Positions 23,201 to 33,879 of a stretch of 64,000 nt of DNA are shown here, piece by piece (position 1 is the first letter of the stretch; each line of letters begins with the position of its first letter). Under the pieces are notes generated by a model. That model saw nothing but the letters and a program-made list of their open reading frames with translations, searched no databases and was not told where the DNA came from. The DNA comes from Brachypodium distachyon (taxonomy: Eukaryota; Streptophyta; Magnoliopsida; Poales; Poaceae), in NCBI RefSeq assembly GCF_000005505.3, contig NC_016131.3, forward strand, positions 13,661,501-13,725,500, given 5' to 3'. The position numbers and the translations under genes were made by a program.

Positions 23201-23414
23201 TATATGCATTAAATCCCTTTTTAAACCAATACCCTCATGGGTTAAAATGCAAATACTCAAAAGTAAGAATCAAAACCCAAAATGAAAATAAAAGCATTTT
23301 TGAAAAGGGGTTTTCTGGGTAAATTTTAGAGTTTTCAAGTGATCAAATGTAAGGATGACATGATGCTTACGATATGCAATGCATATGAAGGGTTTCGAAA
23401 ATTGGAATATTACA
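20246..23414 (-). mobile_element. Element B: probable long solo LTR (Gypsy-like), TSD AATAT
   Basis: It begins TGAAGCGACTGCCCC and ends GGAATATTACA, so it has TG...CA ends, and is flanked on both sides by AATAT (20241-20245 and 23415-23419). On the minus strand it starts TGTAATATTCC. It has 3169 bp with no gag or pol. It shares several blocks with element A in the same order. The GC-rich block at 22.28-22.73 kb gives open frames in several phases, which is composition, not coding evidence. Long solo LTR is the simplest reading; a non-autonomous element is the alternative. Confidence 0.75.
21670..21740 (-). other. Conserved small cysteine-rich reading frame in element B
   Basis: The minus strand reads DCVECIPCCCEECENYHNLG between an AG acceptor (TTTTAG) and a GAAG|GCAAGT donor. 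It is the counterpart of 12712-12783 in element A. Confidence 0.45.
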
Positions 23415-23584
23415 AATATCTATTTTGTATCGCAATAACGTCGTATTACCGAATAATGTTTCGCCAAAGTCCTTTACAAAATCCCGTGCACCCTTTTAAA
23501 CCCAACCACAAAGAGTATGGCCGAGAATTAAAAGAGGTAGAAAATGAAAAAGTCATGGGCATACGTGAAAAAAAAAATACAACA

Positions 23585-23614
23585 AGCCCGCGCGATGCGC
23601 GGCCACCATGCTAG
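23585..23614 (+). mobile_element. Helitron 3' terminus, plus strand
   Basis: CCGCGCGATGCGCGG forms a tight hairpin, then CCACCATG and CTAG followed by T. This is the canonical 3' end of grass Helitrons. Its 5' partner may be one of the ends at 17.8-18.4 kb. Confidence 0.75.
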
Positions 23615-24019
23615 TTAATTGAACGGCAAGAGTCATGTAGAAAAAAAAAGGGAACTGTACAAAATTGCTTAGTACTACCGATAACAGAGATCGATACTGA
23701 TCGACGGTGAAAAGAGAGGAAAATTCACAGGGAATGGATGCAATCCAAGATAACTAGCTACAGCTGGACATATATACTCGACAACATTATCCATCCATCC
23801 ATCCATCCATCGACATGGCAATTGACTCACATTATCCAATTGTACCACTTCTCTAATTAAGAAGAAACCGAAATTTCTTTCTTTCTGCTGCCAGTCGAAA
23901 GAGACCGACTTCTCAAACTGTACGACACACTAGCAGCAGGAGCTTCTCCTGGATCGAACTAGCTCTTCAAATTTTCACCTTTTTTTTGTCCCGCCACCGG
24001 TCGCCGCCGATGATGAGCA
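23615..24019. other. 3' flank of the TPR gene
   Basis: Probable 3' untranslated and flanking sequence of the minus-strand TPR gene. It holds a (CCAT)n/(ATCC)n microsatellite at about 23790-23812 and no ORF of note. Confidence 0.5.
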
Positions 24020-26238
24020 TCAGCAGCTCATGGCCTCCATCCCGCCGCCCCGCGACAGCAGCGTCCCGACCACCGCCATGTCGCGGCAGAACGCGCCTTG
24101 CTGCTGAAAAACAGGACTCATCACCGCCGGCGCCGCCGTCATCACCCTCGTCTCCGGCGCCGGCGCCGCCACGGCCATCGCCCTCGTCTCCATCTCCGGC
24201 AAGCCCTTCTCAACATTCCCGCTGCTGACGTCATCGTCTTCTTCAACCTCGGTCATCACAACCTCGGTCGCTTCTTCTTCCTCGCGACCGGCTGCCGCAG
24301 CCGACAATTCTGTAACAACAGCGGCGGCGGCAGCGTCCATGACCCGCCGCCGCCTCTCCTCTTCCTCTTCGTCCGCCGCGGCCACGACGGCGGCCATGAC
24401 ATGCGCGTACCCCTTCTGAACCATCCTGTACAGAAACATCCCCGACATCCTCGCCTGATCCCTCACGGCATCCATGTCCCGGAACTCATCCACGAGCTCC
24501 ACCCGCTCCGCGAACGACGCCGTCCGCCGCCATTGCTCCTCGGGCTTCATCCTCATCGACATCACCACAAACGCCCTTCTCACCACCTCCGGCCGCAGAT
24601 TCTCCTTCTTCCCCGCCTCCGGCCGCCGCAACCCGAGCAGCAAGTAATAATCCACATCCCCAGCCTCGCCCGCGGCCAGCTTCCCCCGGAGCCGCCGGAT
24701 GCGGGCCACGAGGGCTCGGTGAGCCACGGCGATCTCGCCATGGCGGACGCCGCCTTGGGGTCTCCAGGGAGGGCCGGGGAGCTTGCCGTCGCGGAGGGCG
24801 GCGTCGTATAGGAGCTTCAGGTGGTCCATGTCGCGGAGCGCCTCGGCGACGGCGTTGACGGATTCGAGGAGGTCCGCGCGGGCTCTGAGCGCCGGGATGT
24901 AGGCCGGGTCGAGGGCCAGAGCCCGGTTGCAGTCGGCGATGGCGTCGGCCGCCTTCCCGGCGCCGGAGAAGGCCGCGGCCCGGGACACCAGGCAGGCGGC
25001 GGCGAACGAGTGCGGCAGCTTCGGGGCCCCGCCGCCGCCGGAGCCGAGGATTTTGGAGAAATGGCGCGCCGCCTCGGCTGGGAGGCCGGCGTCGAGGGCC
25101 GCCATTCCTGCCGCTCGACGGCGGAGGAGGAGCTTCACGTGCGCTAGCAGATGGGTCGCGGCGTCGTCATCTGGCGCCGGAGGTGGAGAAGACGATGTTG
25201 GTGGTTTGGTGTTGCTGCCGGAGTTGGGGGAGAAGGTGTCGTCGGACCAGGAGACGCTCTGGCGGCGGAAGGCGGCGGAGGCGAGGCGGCGGCCCGTCTG
25301 GAGCAGGGCTGCCGCGTCCTCCATTAGGCCCAGGTGGAAGCAGGCCTGGCCCAGCACCAGGTACCTCCACTCCGTCTCGCCATTAGAGCTGCTGCCCCTG
25401 GAACAGAGGAATAAGCGGCGCTTGATGTCGAAGCAGCAAAGGAAGCGGCTGCCGGCGCCGGAGACGAAGCCCGGGGAGAGAAGAAGCCCGGTGCTGCAGT
25501 CGCCGCCGGAGGAGGAAGAGGACGAGGAGGATGTCATGGCGTCGGCGGCGGCGGCGCAGCTGGGGATGAAGTCGCGGAGCATGTCGGCGACGTCGCGGTA
25601 CCTCCGGAGCGCGAGCAGGGCCCGCGCGCGGAGCTCCAGCGCCGCCTCCATGCGCGGCGACAGCTCCAGCGCCGCCGCCGCCAGCCCGAGCGCCGCCGCC
25701 GCTGCGTCGTCTCCCCCGCCGCCGTCACCGGCTTCCATGGCCGCGGCCAGAGCAGCCCGCGCCTCGCCGAGGTACCTGCCGATCAGCTGCCATGAACAAC
25801 AAACAATTCCCATCAGCCTCCAAGATCAGAAACTCAGAATCTTTCCCCCTTCTTCTTCTTCCTCCGGACTAAAAAAAAGAGAGAATCTTTTTGGAGACAG
25901 AAACAAGAATTAATCCCAGCTGACTGACGCATTCCATCGCATGCATCTGGACAACACAAGAACAGCTGCTGGGGACTGAATAATCAAACCGATCGGAGCT
26001 GACAATCCCCCAAAATAATATTCCAAATCCACCGGCCAGCAAAATTCCAAAACTTGCGCCCATGGATTAATTGCTAGCAATGGCATGCATTGAAGATTGA
26101 ACCGAGGAGGAGAAGAAGAAGAAACAGAAACAATAAATCGAAGCAGAGGAGACGAACCTTCTTGTTGCCGCGGCGGAGCCAGTTGCTGGTCTTCTCCGGG
26201 GCCAGAGCCGGAGACGAAGGCGACGAGACCACCGCCAT
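24020..26238 (-). CDS. TPR-repeat protein with degenerate J-like region (2 exons)
   Basis: Exon 1 is 26158-26238 (27 codons, MAVVSSPSSPALAPEKTSNW...) and exon 2 is 24020-25786; the product is 615 aa. The intron uses donor AAG|GTTCGT and acceptor CATGGCAG|CTG, in phase 0. TPR-like helices are seen near residues 55-95 (LGLAAAALELSPRMEAALEL), about 140-175 (WRYLVLGQACFHLGLMEDAA), and in a clearer set at about 240-370 including AIADCNRALALDPAYIPALR. Next comes DVDYYLLLGLRR with RRAFVVMSMRMKPEEQ, which resembles a J domain but lacks the HPD motif, so DnaJ-type stimulation of Hsp70 is not expected. The C-terminus is Ala/Glu/Val-rich and low complexity. It is probably a cytosolic or nuclear scaffold; plant homologues are poorly characterised as far as I know. 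The coding region is very GC-rich, typical of grass genes. Confidence 0.85.
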
Positions 26239-26329
26239 GGCTCATCCAATCCACCAACCCAAAGATGGAAGGAAGGAAGAAGAGTATGTTCCTCTTTTCC
26301 TTGGTATATCGCTCCCGGAAATGGTCTAG

Positions 26330-26346
26330 GAATTTGTGTATATATA
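26330..26346 (-). promoter_or_regulatory. TATA box of the TPR gene
   Basis: The minus strand reads CCCGTATATATACACAAA about 100 bp upstream of ATG 26238, a fitting distance for a plant core promoter. Confidence 0.55.
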
Positions 26347-27730
26347 CGGGGAACGAACGAATGTATGTATGAATCGATCGCCAGCTGCGTTGCCTTGCTT
26401 GCTCGGATTGCTTTCTTCTCCTTGAAGTTCCAAGCTGGACAAGCAAGATGCTTGTGTGCTGTGCCACGCACGCAGGCCTGCCCAGTAAAATACTGCTGCC
26501 CACCTATCCTTACTTTAATCTACCCTACTCTACCCCTGCCTGGCTGCCATGGCTACAATGTATAGGATGCTCTCTGAATGCTGCCCAGCACTGACTGACC
26601 TCTTTTTATTGTCGAAGAAAGATGGGGTGGGGCTCACTGCTGCAGCATCTGCACTGATGAACAGGGATTTCTTCTTTTATTGTTGCAGATTTGGTTGTTT
26701 TGATATCCATCTATTACCCAATTCATCACTGTGGATAGTATATTATCGTCCACATTAAATTAGCAGCAGCATGCTACGCCCCACTGTTAATTATACTCCA
26801 CTCCTTAACTGCTACAGTGGCAGCACACGTCAGCCATGAGCCATCCTCAGATGGATGAGATAAAAGTCAGAATTTATCCCAGTAATTCTGGCCAGTGGTA
26901 AGTCAAAATTTAACCACTGCATAGTGCACAGCAAGTCAGTAACTTAATTGGAGTGATTTGCCACTTCTTAAAGAAACTGTATGTATGCACAAAGGCAAAG
27001 CAATGGGGGCAGCACATGTCAGCAAGCTCTTTTCCAGCAGAGCATCATTATCCAGCCTAGCTAGCAAAGCTAACCCATGTTCTTCTACTACTCAGCTAGC
27101 TACCATTCTGCCTGCTTGCATTGCAGCTACCTTGATCAACCCTCACTCAATCTCGATCTAGCTACCGTTACAGAATATTTTTCTGTTGAAAAGTTGGTTC
27201 ATTAGAGAACACTCCAGCAATCGAATAATATGCATATAGTTGTTTAATTGTCTTTGAAACGAGCATGCAGGACCTTGCAGGTGCTGTCTCTTCAGCTTAA
27301 TTGGAGCCAGACAGTAACGACAGCTCTGACGGTATTTAATTAGGACCGGCAGCTAGCTGCCTAGCAAGGACGAATTTTAACCTACAAGGGTCAATCTGGA
27401 TTACTAGCTGATGGACGGGGATTAGACAGTCAAATGTATATGTACTCCGAGCTGTTGTCTTGTTGCATGCCATTTCAAATACTTAAGGTCAACTGTGTAC
27501 TGACATCTAGGCACATTACTACTTGATTTACTCCATTGTGGTACTGTTCCAGCTGTATTATTTATAGGAGTATTCTTTTCTTCTGAGCAAAGACGGTACC
27601 AGGAGTAAAAAAAATTACTATGAACTTGCTACCTAAGTTAATTAATTAATGAAAATAAGAAAATTAATAGAGCCAATTTAGCAAAAACAAGAATTGGATT
27701 ACATATACCGAAACAAGTAACGTAACATAC

Positions 27731-28075
27731 CAATGCTTCGGACAAACGACATCGACAACGTACAAGTCGCTAAAAGTTGCGTGCATCATTCGATACGTAA
27801 TTGAAAAAGGAAGAGATAATGTTTATCCGTCCGGTCCTGCTCGCTTTCGCAACACGTAAACGTCCTTGCAACAAACTCCCACCCAAACAAAGTAATGTAC
27901 AAATGCTTCGGACAAACGACACCGTCAACGTACAAATCGCTAAAAACTGTGTGCATCATTTGATGCAGAAATGAAAAAGGAAAACGATTAGGTTTCTCTG
28001 ACGGATCAATCCGGCCCTCGGGTCTTGCATGCTCTCTTTCGTGGCATGTACGTATGCGTCCTTGCCAGCAAACTC
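27731..28075. repeat. ~170-bp tandem duplication
   Basis: Units starting ATGCTTCGGACAAACGACA at 27733 and 27902 continue in parallel through TCGCTAAAA-TG-GTGCATCATT, ATGAAAAAGGAA and CGTCCTTGC-A-CAAACTC. The copies are moderately diverged. Confidence 0.85.
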
Positions 28076-29301
28076 TCACTTTGTAGCAACACAACAAATT
28101 CGCAACGCCCGCTCGCCTCGCACCAACGCATGTGTCCATTCGTCGTCCTCCTCTCGTGCTCATCATCCTCTCCGAGTTTTATCTCTTTGTTTTGCCTTAG
28201 ATACATGCCACCATAGATCTTTCTCTCCCCCTGCTTCTCCCCCATGGATTTTGGTGCCATGAATGACTTCGTGGAGGCCGACATAGGCTTCAAAAGTCAT
28301 TGGGATTGAGGAGAGTAGGTTCTAGTGACCCGATCTGGCTCAGATGAGACTCCTGCGAGCTGGATTTGTCGCCTTCAAGGTTTAAATCACCGGAGATCGT
28401 GCCTAGCAGAAGTCCTGCATTTTTGTACTTTTTTCGATGTTGCAAATGGTCTTTCTAAATGCTGCAAATGTGTTTTTTTTTGCTACGTACATAAGGGCAC
28501 ATGTTGCAATGATTCCGAGTGTGCTGCGAAGGAATTGTTCAGATGCTGCGTGCGAATTTTTAATGGTACAATTTGTTTTCACGGACAAAATATTACGATG
28601 GGTTTTGATGTTGCAAAAGTAAAAAAAAATGTTTCAAGCAGAAGTGATGCTGCGAGGAACGGATGGATTATATTTAGCTTTTAAACATAATCGAGGTGGC
28701 GGTGGATAATGGCACGGTTTTACCTCATTTTCGGAAAGAAAAGAAATGTGCACAAAAACGACAACGGAAAGGCAGCTAATTAAGCACCCTCCACACGTAC
28801 GGATCTAGGAGCTCACCCCAGCTAAGGTCAACCGCGCTAACATCTTTCGGTTGCGTGCTAATATACTCCACTGAATTGTGTGCCATTAATGATTGTCCGT
28901 AGCACGTATCTATTACAATATATTAAATTGGAATCGGTGGTGATGGGTGGGCGCCGTTGGTCGGTGTTGGTCGGTCAATTTCGTTAAAATTACAATCAAT
29001 ATGCCACTGCTTTTTATTTTCTTTCCCTCCCGCCTTATTCACGATTTCAGTAGCAGAAATTCTACGGTTTAGATTTATCGAAAGTTATCGTACGGTCCAA
29101 ATTTGTCACAACATAATACGAACAGTCCTAAAATAAATCAATCTCCTTAGCATGAAATCCAAAATTCTTCGTATCCATCTCAGTATGAAAATCAATCCGA
29201 ACCCAAACAAAAAATCTCGGTATCAATCTCAGTATGGAAATCAATCCAATCGAAAAATCAATGTCCAGAGTTCGTCTCCACTGGCTCGTGCTTGATACAC
29301 T

Positions 29302-29340
29302 TTCCGTTGTTCCGTAGCATCGCACGGGTTCTTTTGCTAG
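29302..29340 (+). mobile_element. Helitron 3' terminus, plus strand
   Basis: CCGTAGCATCGCACGG forms the 3' hairpin, then GTTCTTTTG and CTAG followed by T, a standard grass Helitron end. The 28.4-29.3 kb sequence, including the TGTTGCAA words, may be its body; no 5' end was fixed. Confidence 0.75.
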
Positions 29341-30029
29341 TACATATTAATTGTCGAAATATTACATGTTTTGATAAATTTAAGACAATTAATATGAATC
29401 AGAGGATAGGTGCACGCACGTACGCACTGTTTCAATGCAATACACATCATCTGCGATGCGTGTAGATAAACGACTCCTCCTACTAGCGTTGTTCGTACGT
29501 TAATCCCAGCTTACGGAGAGTAAACGACATGTGTTAATTACGCAGCACCTATCCTGCATTATTTGAACGAAGTATATATGATCTGTTCTGTGAGTGTGAG
29601 TATATCTATCTGCGCATGCAGGACGACAGGCATGCATGTTCCTTGAGCTGGGTTAACGGTGACGGGCTATCTAAGCCAGCTCCTGATCGAGTAGGAGTAC
29701 TGTGTATATACGCATGCAACTGCTACGTGAATGTCACGTTTGATTAATTAGTAGTAGGTTGCATGCTGGTAGTTATAGCACTTTCTCTCTAAATACTAAA
29801 TCAATCATCCATTTAGGATGCTAACCTCCAACTGCCTCCAAACTGCCAGTCAGTCAGTCAGCTAGCCAGCTAGAGGCCGGCAGGGTGGAATATGAACATG
29901 CATCTGCGCCGCACATGGTTTTAGGACAGTTTGTACTACATATATACCGTTATGATTAACATGTTCTTATAATTAATCAATCATTCTCGATCGCCTTGTA
30001 TTAGTTGACCTTAATTTGTTATCGTTGCA

Positions 30030-30241
30030 GAAACATATTCTCAATATACGAGGCACGCACGCATCCTAAGATTTCAAATTTAACTAGCAAAATATAAATT
30101 ATATTTTATAAAAAATATATCATTAGATTCGTAATCAAACGAGCTTAATGATATATTTTTTACGACATATAATTTATTTTTTGATAGTTAAATTGACGAT
30201 CTTGGGACACGTGCGTGCCTTGTATATTGGGACGGAGGGAG
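30030..30241. mobile_element. ~210-bp MITE with TATAAATTATATTT inverted halves
   Basis: The arms pair AATATACGAGGCACGCACG with CGTGCGTGCCTTGTATATT, and AAATTATATTTTATAAAAAATATATCA with its inverse. The right end is GGGACGGAGGGAG before TA; the left end is eroded. Confidence 0.75.
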
Positions 30242-31659
30242 TAGATCGAAATGAACCTAGCTAGCTAGATGCACACGACCGCGCGTCTTTACACGTACAC
30301 AAACATGCTAGTGCATGCATCTGTATGTGTACATTTCCGACCACCAGGCACCTGAAACAATTGAAAGGGACCTGAGCCTGGCCGGCCAGCCCAGGGTTTC
30401 TCTTCACTGTTCACGCATGCCTGCGCAGTGCTAGCTCCGGCCGGCCATGCATATGAGAAGCAAGTGAACCCATCCAAAGATGCAGTTAATCAACGATCAG
30501 ACTCCTCCATCAGACACGTACGCATGGTGGCATCCTCTAGCTAGCTAGGCGAGAACAAGAACTACTCCCTGCACACATCGATCACCTGGATGCATGCATA
30601 TATATATAGGCGCAGGCCTAATTTGATCGATGAGTAGCATGCATGCATATGAGCGAAAAGCAAGCTGGATAAGGTCAGGAACAATTAAGCTGTGCAACTA
30701 AATAAGCACTGTTGTACCATATGTACAGGGCTTGCGTTGGCGTGTCAGATTGATGATATGATCGAGCTCGTACGTACGACATGGCATGCATCACAAGGCT
30801 GTGGTGGTGCATGCATGCATTGCATCCAGGTTAGCTAGCTGCTCATGTAGTTAACTAATCATCATTAATTCGATCATTAATTCGTACAGTGCTACTCGAG
30901 ATTATGAATCACTTGATTTTCAACGTACAGTTTCGATCCATTGAGCAGAGTAGCATGCACAGGTAGCTAGCGCCTATGCACAGATATATAACTGCATGTA
31001 CTTCCTCCTGCTCAAAATAAGTGACATGCATGAATTTATATGCACCTGTACAAATTTTGCACTTGCGTGCTGCATGCAATTAATGATAATTTGCAGCCTC
31101 TAGCTAGCTAGGAAATTTATTAACCAGCCAAATTAAGATGGCACTGCTGTCACGTCACAATCCACGATCAAGCAATCAACCAATGCATCCATCCATATGC
31201 TGATATGCATGCACGCACCGAAGTCTGAATTGCAATCAAATTAACCAGGTGGTTCATTCTCGACCGGCCGATCGATCCCCTGATGTCCTGATGCACGGTC
31301 GTCATCTTTTTTTTCTCTCACGTAATTAAGCACGGTCATAAATAAAGTCATCGGATGCCACTGAAGGCCAGGCAGAGAGATCTACCAATGGAATCGATCC
31401 AGATCGGAGTTTAATTTATTCACTGCAGTCACGTACGTACGCGTGCATGTACTAGTTAGCCCTACGGATGCATGCATGCAATTAACCTATACGTACGTAC
31501 GCCAGCTTCTTTAATACTTATTTTATTCGCCGGCCCCTTCCGTTCCGTCCAAATGATCTCTATGCATTATTCATTTGTTGGCACACGGACCATGCATGCA
31601 TGTACTGGGAATATCGTGATTTTCCTATAATTACGTGTATACATGTATATCATTCGTTC
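30242..31659. other. Intergenic, palindrome-rich, no gene seen
   Basis: It is dense in TGCATGCA, ACGTACGT and AGCTAGCT words. No ORF, tRNA or known miRNA sequence was recognised. Confidence 0.5.
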
Positions 31660-31790
31660 GTTCGTATTCTCTCCGTCCAACATGTCTCAATTTTGACCAA
31701 ATTTGAATACATCTATACACTAAGTCATGTCTAGACACAGCCAAATTTTAACAAACTTGACATTTTTTGTTGGATAGAGGTAGTAGTTAT
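31660..31790. mobile_element. Stowaway-type MITE, worn
   Basis: TCTCCGTCCAACATGTCTCAATTTTG...ACTAAGTCATGTCTAGA with inverted GTTGGATAGAGGTAG; the same family as 59948-60071. Confidence 0.7.
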
Positions 31791-32023
31791 TATGCGCATA
31801 GTTTTAGCCAGCTCGTGTCGATTATTCTAATCGTATATTAGACGGAAGTTGTATACCAAACGGAAGGGGAGATCAATGAATCATAGGATCCGCAATCTCA
31901 GCAGATATGTACTGGGAACAGGATAACGTACTGGCATTTATCAAGGGGACCGTGCAGAATATATAGCTAGCTAGGCCCCTACCTGCTGCTGCACCCGGCC
32001 GGCAGGCCATCGATCGGTAAATA

Positions 32024-32149
32024 CTGCCTCCGTTCCACGGTTTTTTTATAAAAAAAATAAATGTATCTATTTCTCAAAAATATTCAGATTGTTTAAAAAA
32101 ATGTCTAGATACATGTAATATTTTGGCAAGAATTATGAAACTGAGCGAG
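32024..32149. mobile_element. Stowaway-type MITE
   Basis: It runs from CTGCCTCCGTTCCACGG (after TA) to CTGAGCGAG (before TA), with interior GTCTAGATACATGTAATATT shared with other MITEs here. Confidence 0.75.
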
Positions 32150-32279
32150 TAATTCGGAAAGAATACATGCATAACACAGCATGAGACTAATTGAGATCAT
32201 CTCCCCTGGCCCCAGCTATGGCTATAGTCTATAGATCGCCTCTTAGATCGAGCATGCATGTACTACAATACAATAATTA

Positions 32280-32362
32280 CTTTCTCCGTTTCTAAATTAT
32301 CGCTGTTTTAGCTCAAATTTGTACTAAGAACGACAAAAATTTAGGAACAGAGACAATACTGT
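32280..32362. mobile_element. Small MITE-like inverted repeat
   Basis: ACTTTCTCCGTTTCTAAATT is inverted as AATTTAGGAACAGAGACA; about 80 bp. Confidence 0.5.
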
Positions 32363-33273
32363 ATAAGTTACTCGTGCTTTGTCTGGTTTGGAGCGGTGCT
32401 TTGCGAAATAAGCAGGCTAGTAATTAAAGGCAGCAGTAGCATGCTGAAGTGAAGATCATCAGTGATAGTAATACAAAATGGGCCGGATCGACCACCTCCG
32501 GCGCGCGAAGTGTGCCAAAGGAACCAGAATGGCAGGCCGGGTCCTTATCGATGGGCCCCGGAGTCAGCCCTTCCCTACGGCTGTATACGTACCCTCGTAC
32601 ACTCGTATACAGTTGCACAAAACTGTTTGTTTCTGTACTGTACGTGCCCTTGGACGTGACTGGTTTCAGTTTTGTTCGTTGCAGCAGCGACACGACACGA
32701 CACGCTGACGTACAACACGCACATCTGCACTTGTATGTTGCAGCTAGCACAGCAAGATGGACGCATTTATAGTTGCACTGTCGTACGAGTAATCTGGTCG
32801 GTCGTTTTTAGTTTGCATGCAGTTCGATCAGCTATAGGGCTATATATAGCTTCTTAATTTTTTCTCGAACGCGCGCGTGTCTTTTCCATTAAGAAGAGGC
32901 TAGATCTGGCCGACTATATATGCATCATCAATGCATTATGTATATCGATGGATCGGGTCGATCCAGGCATGGATGATGCATATGCATGGATAGATAGATA
33001 CTGCAGCTGACGCTGCATGTTGATCCATGAGTTTGCGAGTCGATTGGAGTCCAGTTCCCATCGGTTTGGATCAAAATCCCCCAAGCATGCATATGCACAC
33101 AAGCTGGTCCAGTACTCCAACGCGACATATTCTTGCTGTTCTCTACACATACCTGCATGCGTGCATGTAATTGACCCCACTAGCTACCCAGCTCGTCTAT
33201 TATTGTATCGATCGCCCCGCAAGTATATATATTCAGTTCTAACGCAGCTTGTTCAAATTAGGATATGTAACTA
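32363..33273. other. Intergenic, no gene seen
   Basis: Open frames on both strands overlap at 32424-32770, with no start context or known domain; none is supported. Confidence 0.5.
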
Positions 33274-33390
33274 CTCCCTCACTCCGTTCCATACTTCTTG
33301 TCTCAAATTTGCTTAAAATTGGACATATCTATTCCTAAAATGCGTTTGGATACATGTAATATTTCAACAAGAATTATGAAATGGAGGGAG
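33274..33390. mobile_element. Stowaway-type MITE
   Basis: CTCCCTCACTCCGTTCCATA at the left (after TA) and TTATGAAATGGAGGGAG at the right (before TA). Confidence 0.85.
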
Positions 33391-33503
33391 TAGCATCCGA
33401 TTTTGGACTTTTCCTGCTATACATACTTAATTCTCCTTGTTTGCTGAAAGAACTACCAGTTTAAGAAAGAAAATAAAAGAAAAAGAGAATGAAGAAAAAA
33501 GTA

Positions 33504-33622
33504 CTCCCTCCGTCCAACAAAAGATATCTCAAGTTTGTCAAAATTTGGATGTATCTAGACATGACTTAATGTATAGATGCATTCAAATTTAGTCAAAGTT
33601 GAGACATCTTTTGTTCGATGAA
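33504..33622. mobile_element. Stowaway-type MITE, right end worn
   Basis: CTCCCTCCGTCCAACAAAAG at the left is inverted as CTTTTGTTCGATGAAG at the right, with interior TCTAGACATGACTTAATGTA. It lies just upstream of the COX5C promoter region. Confidence 0.8.
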
Positions 33623-33697
33623 GAAAATATGTAGTTTTTTTAAAATACAAAATCCAGGGCGTTTTTGAGCGAAAAATTCAGGTTTTATTGATCCGTC

Positions 33698-33875
33698 AAA
33701 GAGAACACGTGTCCTAAAACGAACATCAACGACGAAGATACCAAGAGAACAACGAAATAAGGCCCAATAAGTCAATAACCCACCATCAAAGAGAGCACGT
33801 GTATAACCCACTCAAAATGAGGCCCAATAGCCCACCCAGAATTCTATCCTCAATTTGGGTCCAGCAGGGCCCATT
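33698..33875 (+). promoter_or_regulatory. COX5C promoter: duplicated G-box and site II-like motifs
   Basis: A ~90-bp segment is repeated in tandem, placing CACGTG at 33706 and 33796 and GGCCCAATA (TGGGCC on the other strand) at 33761 and 33821; a third, GGGCCCAT, is at 33867. TGGGCC/T site II elements are a known feature of plant nuclear genes for mitochondrial respiratory proteins, which fits the gene downstream. Activity is inferred. Confidence 0.6.
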
Positions 33876-33879
33876 CTAC

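Larger units (their letters stand above)
26400..30029. other. Gene-poor region with repeat remnants
   Basis: No gene could be supported. It contains a 170-bp tandem pair (27731-28075), a stretch with recurring ATGTTGCAA/ATGCTGCAA words (28436-28680) typical of grass transposon interiors, and a Helitron 3' end at 29340. AGCTAGC and TGCATGCA palindromes are frequent. Confidence 0.5.

Noticed and set aside
24098..25913. Long plus-strand ORFs opposite the TPR gene
   Set aside because: Antisense shadows of a GC-rich coding exon; His/Arg/Pro-rich with no known motif.
30242..31659. Possible microRNA precursor in the palindrome-rich region
   Set aside because: Scanned by eye for well-known plant miRNA sequences and found none; the palindromes are short TGCATGCA/ACGTACGT words.
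32424..32772. Overlapping ORFs on both strands
   Set aside because: No coding bias, domain or splice context; intergenic.
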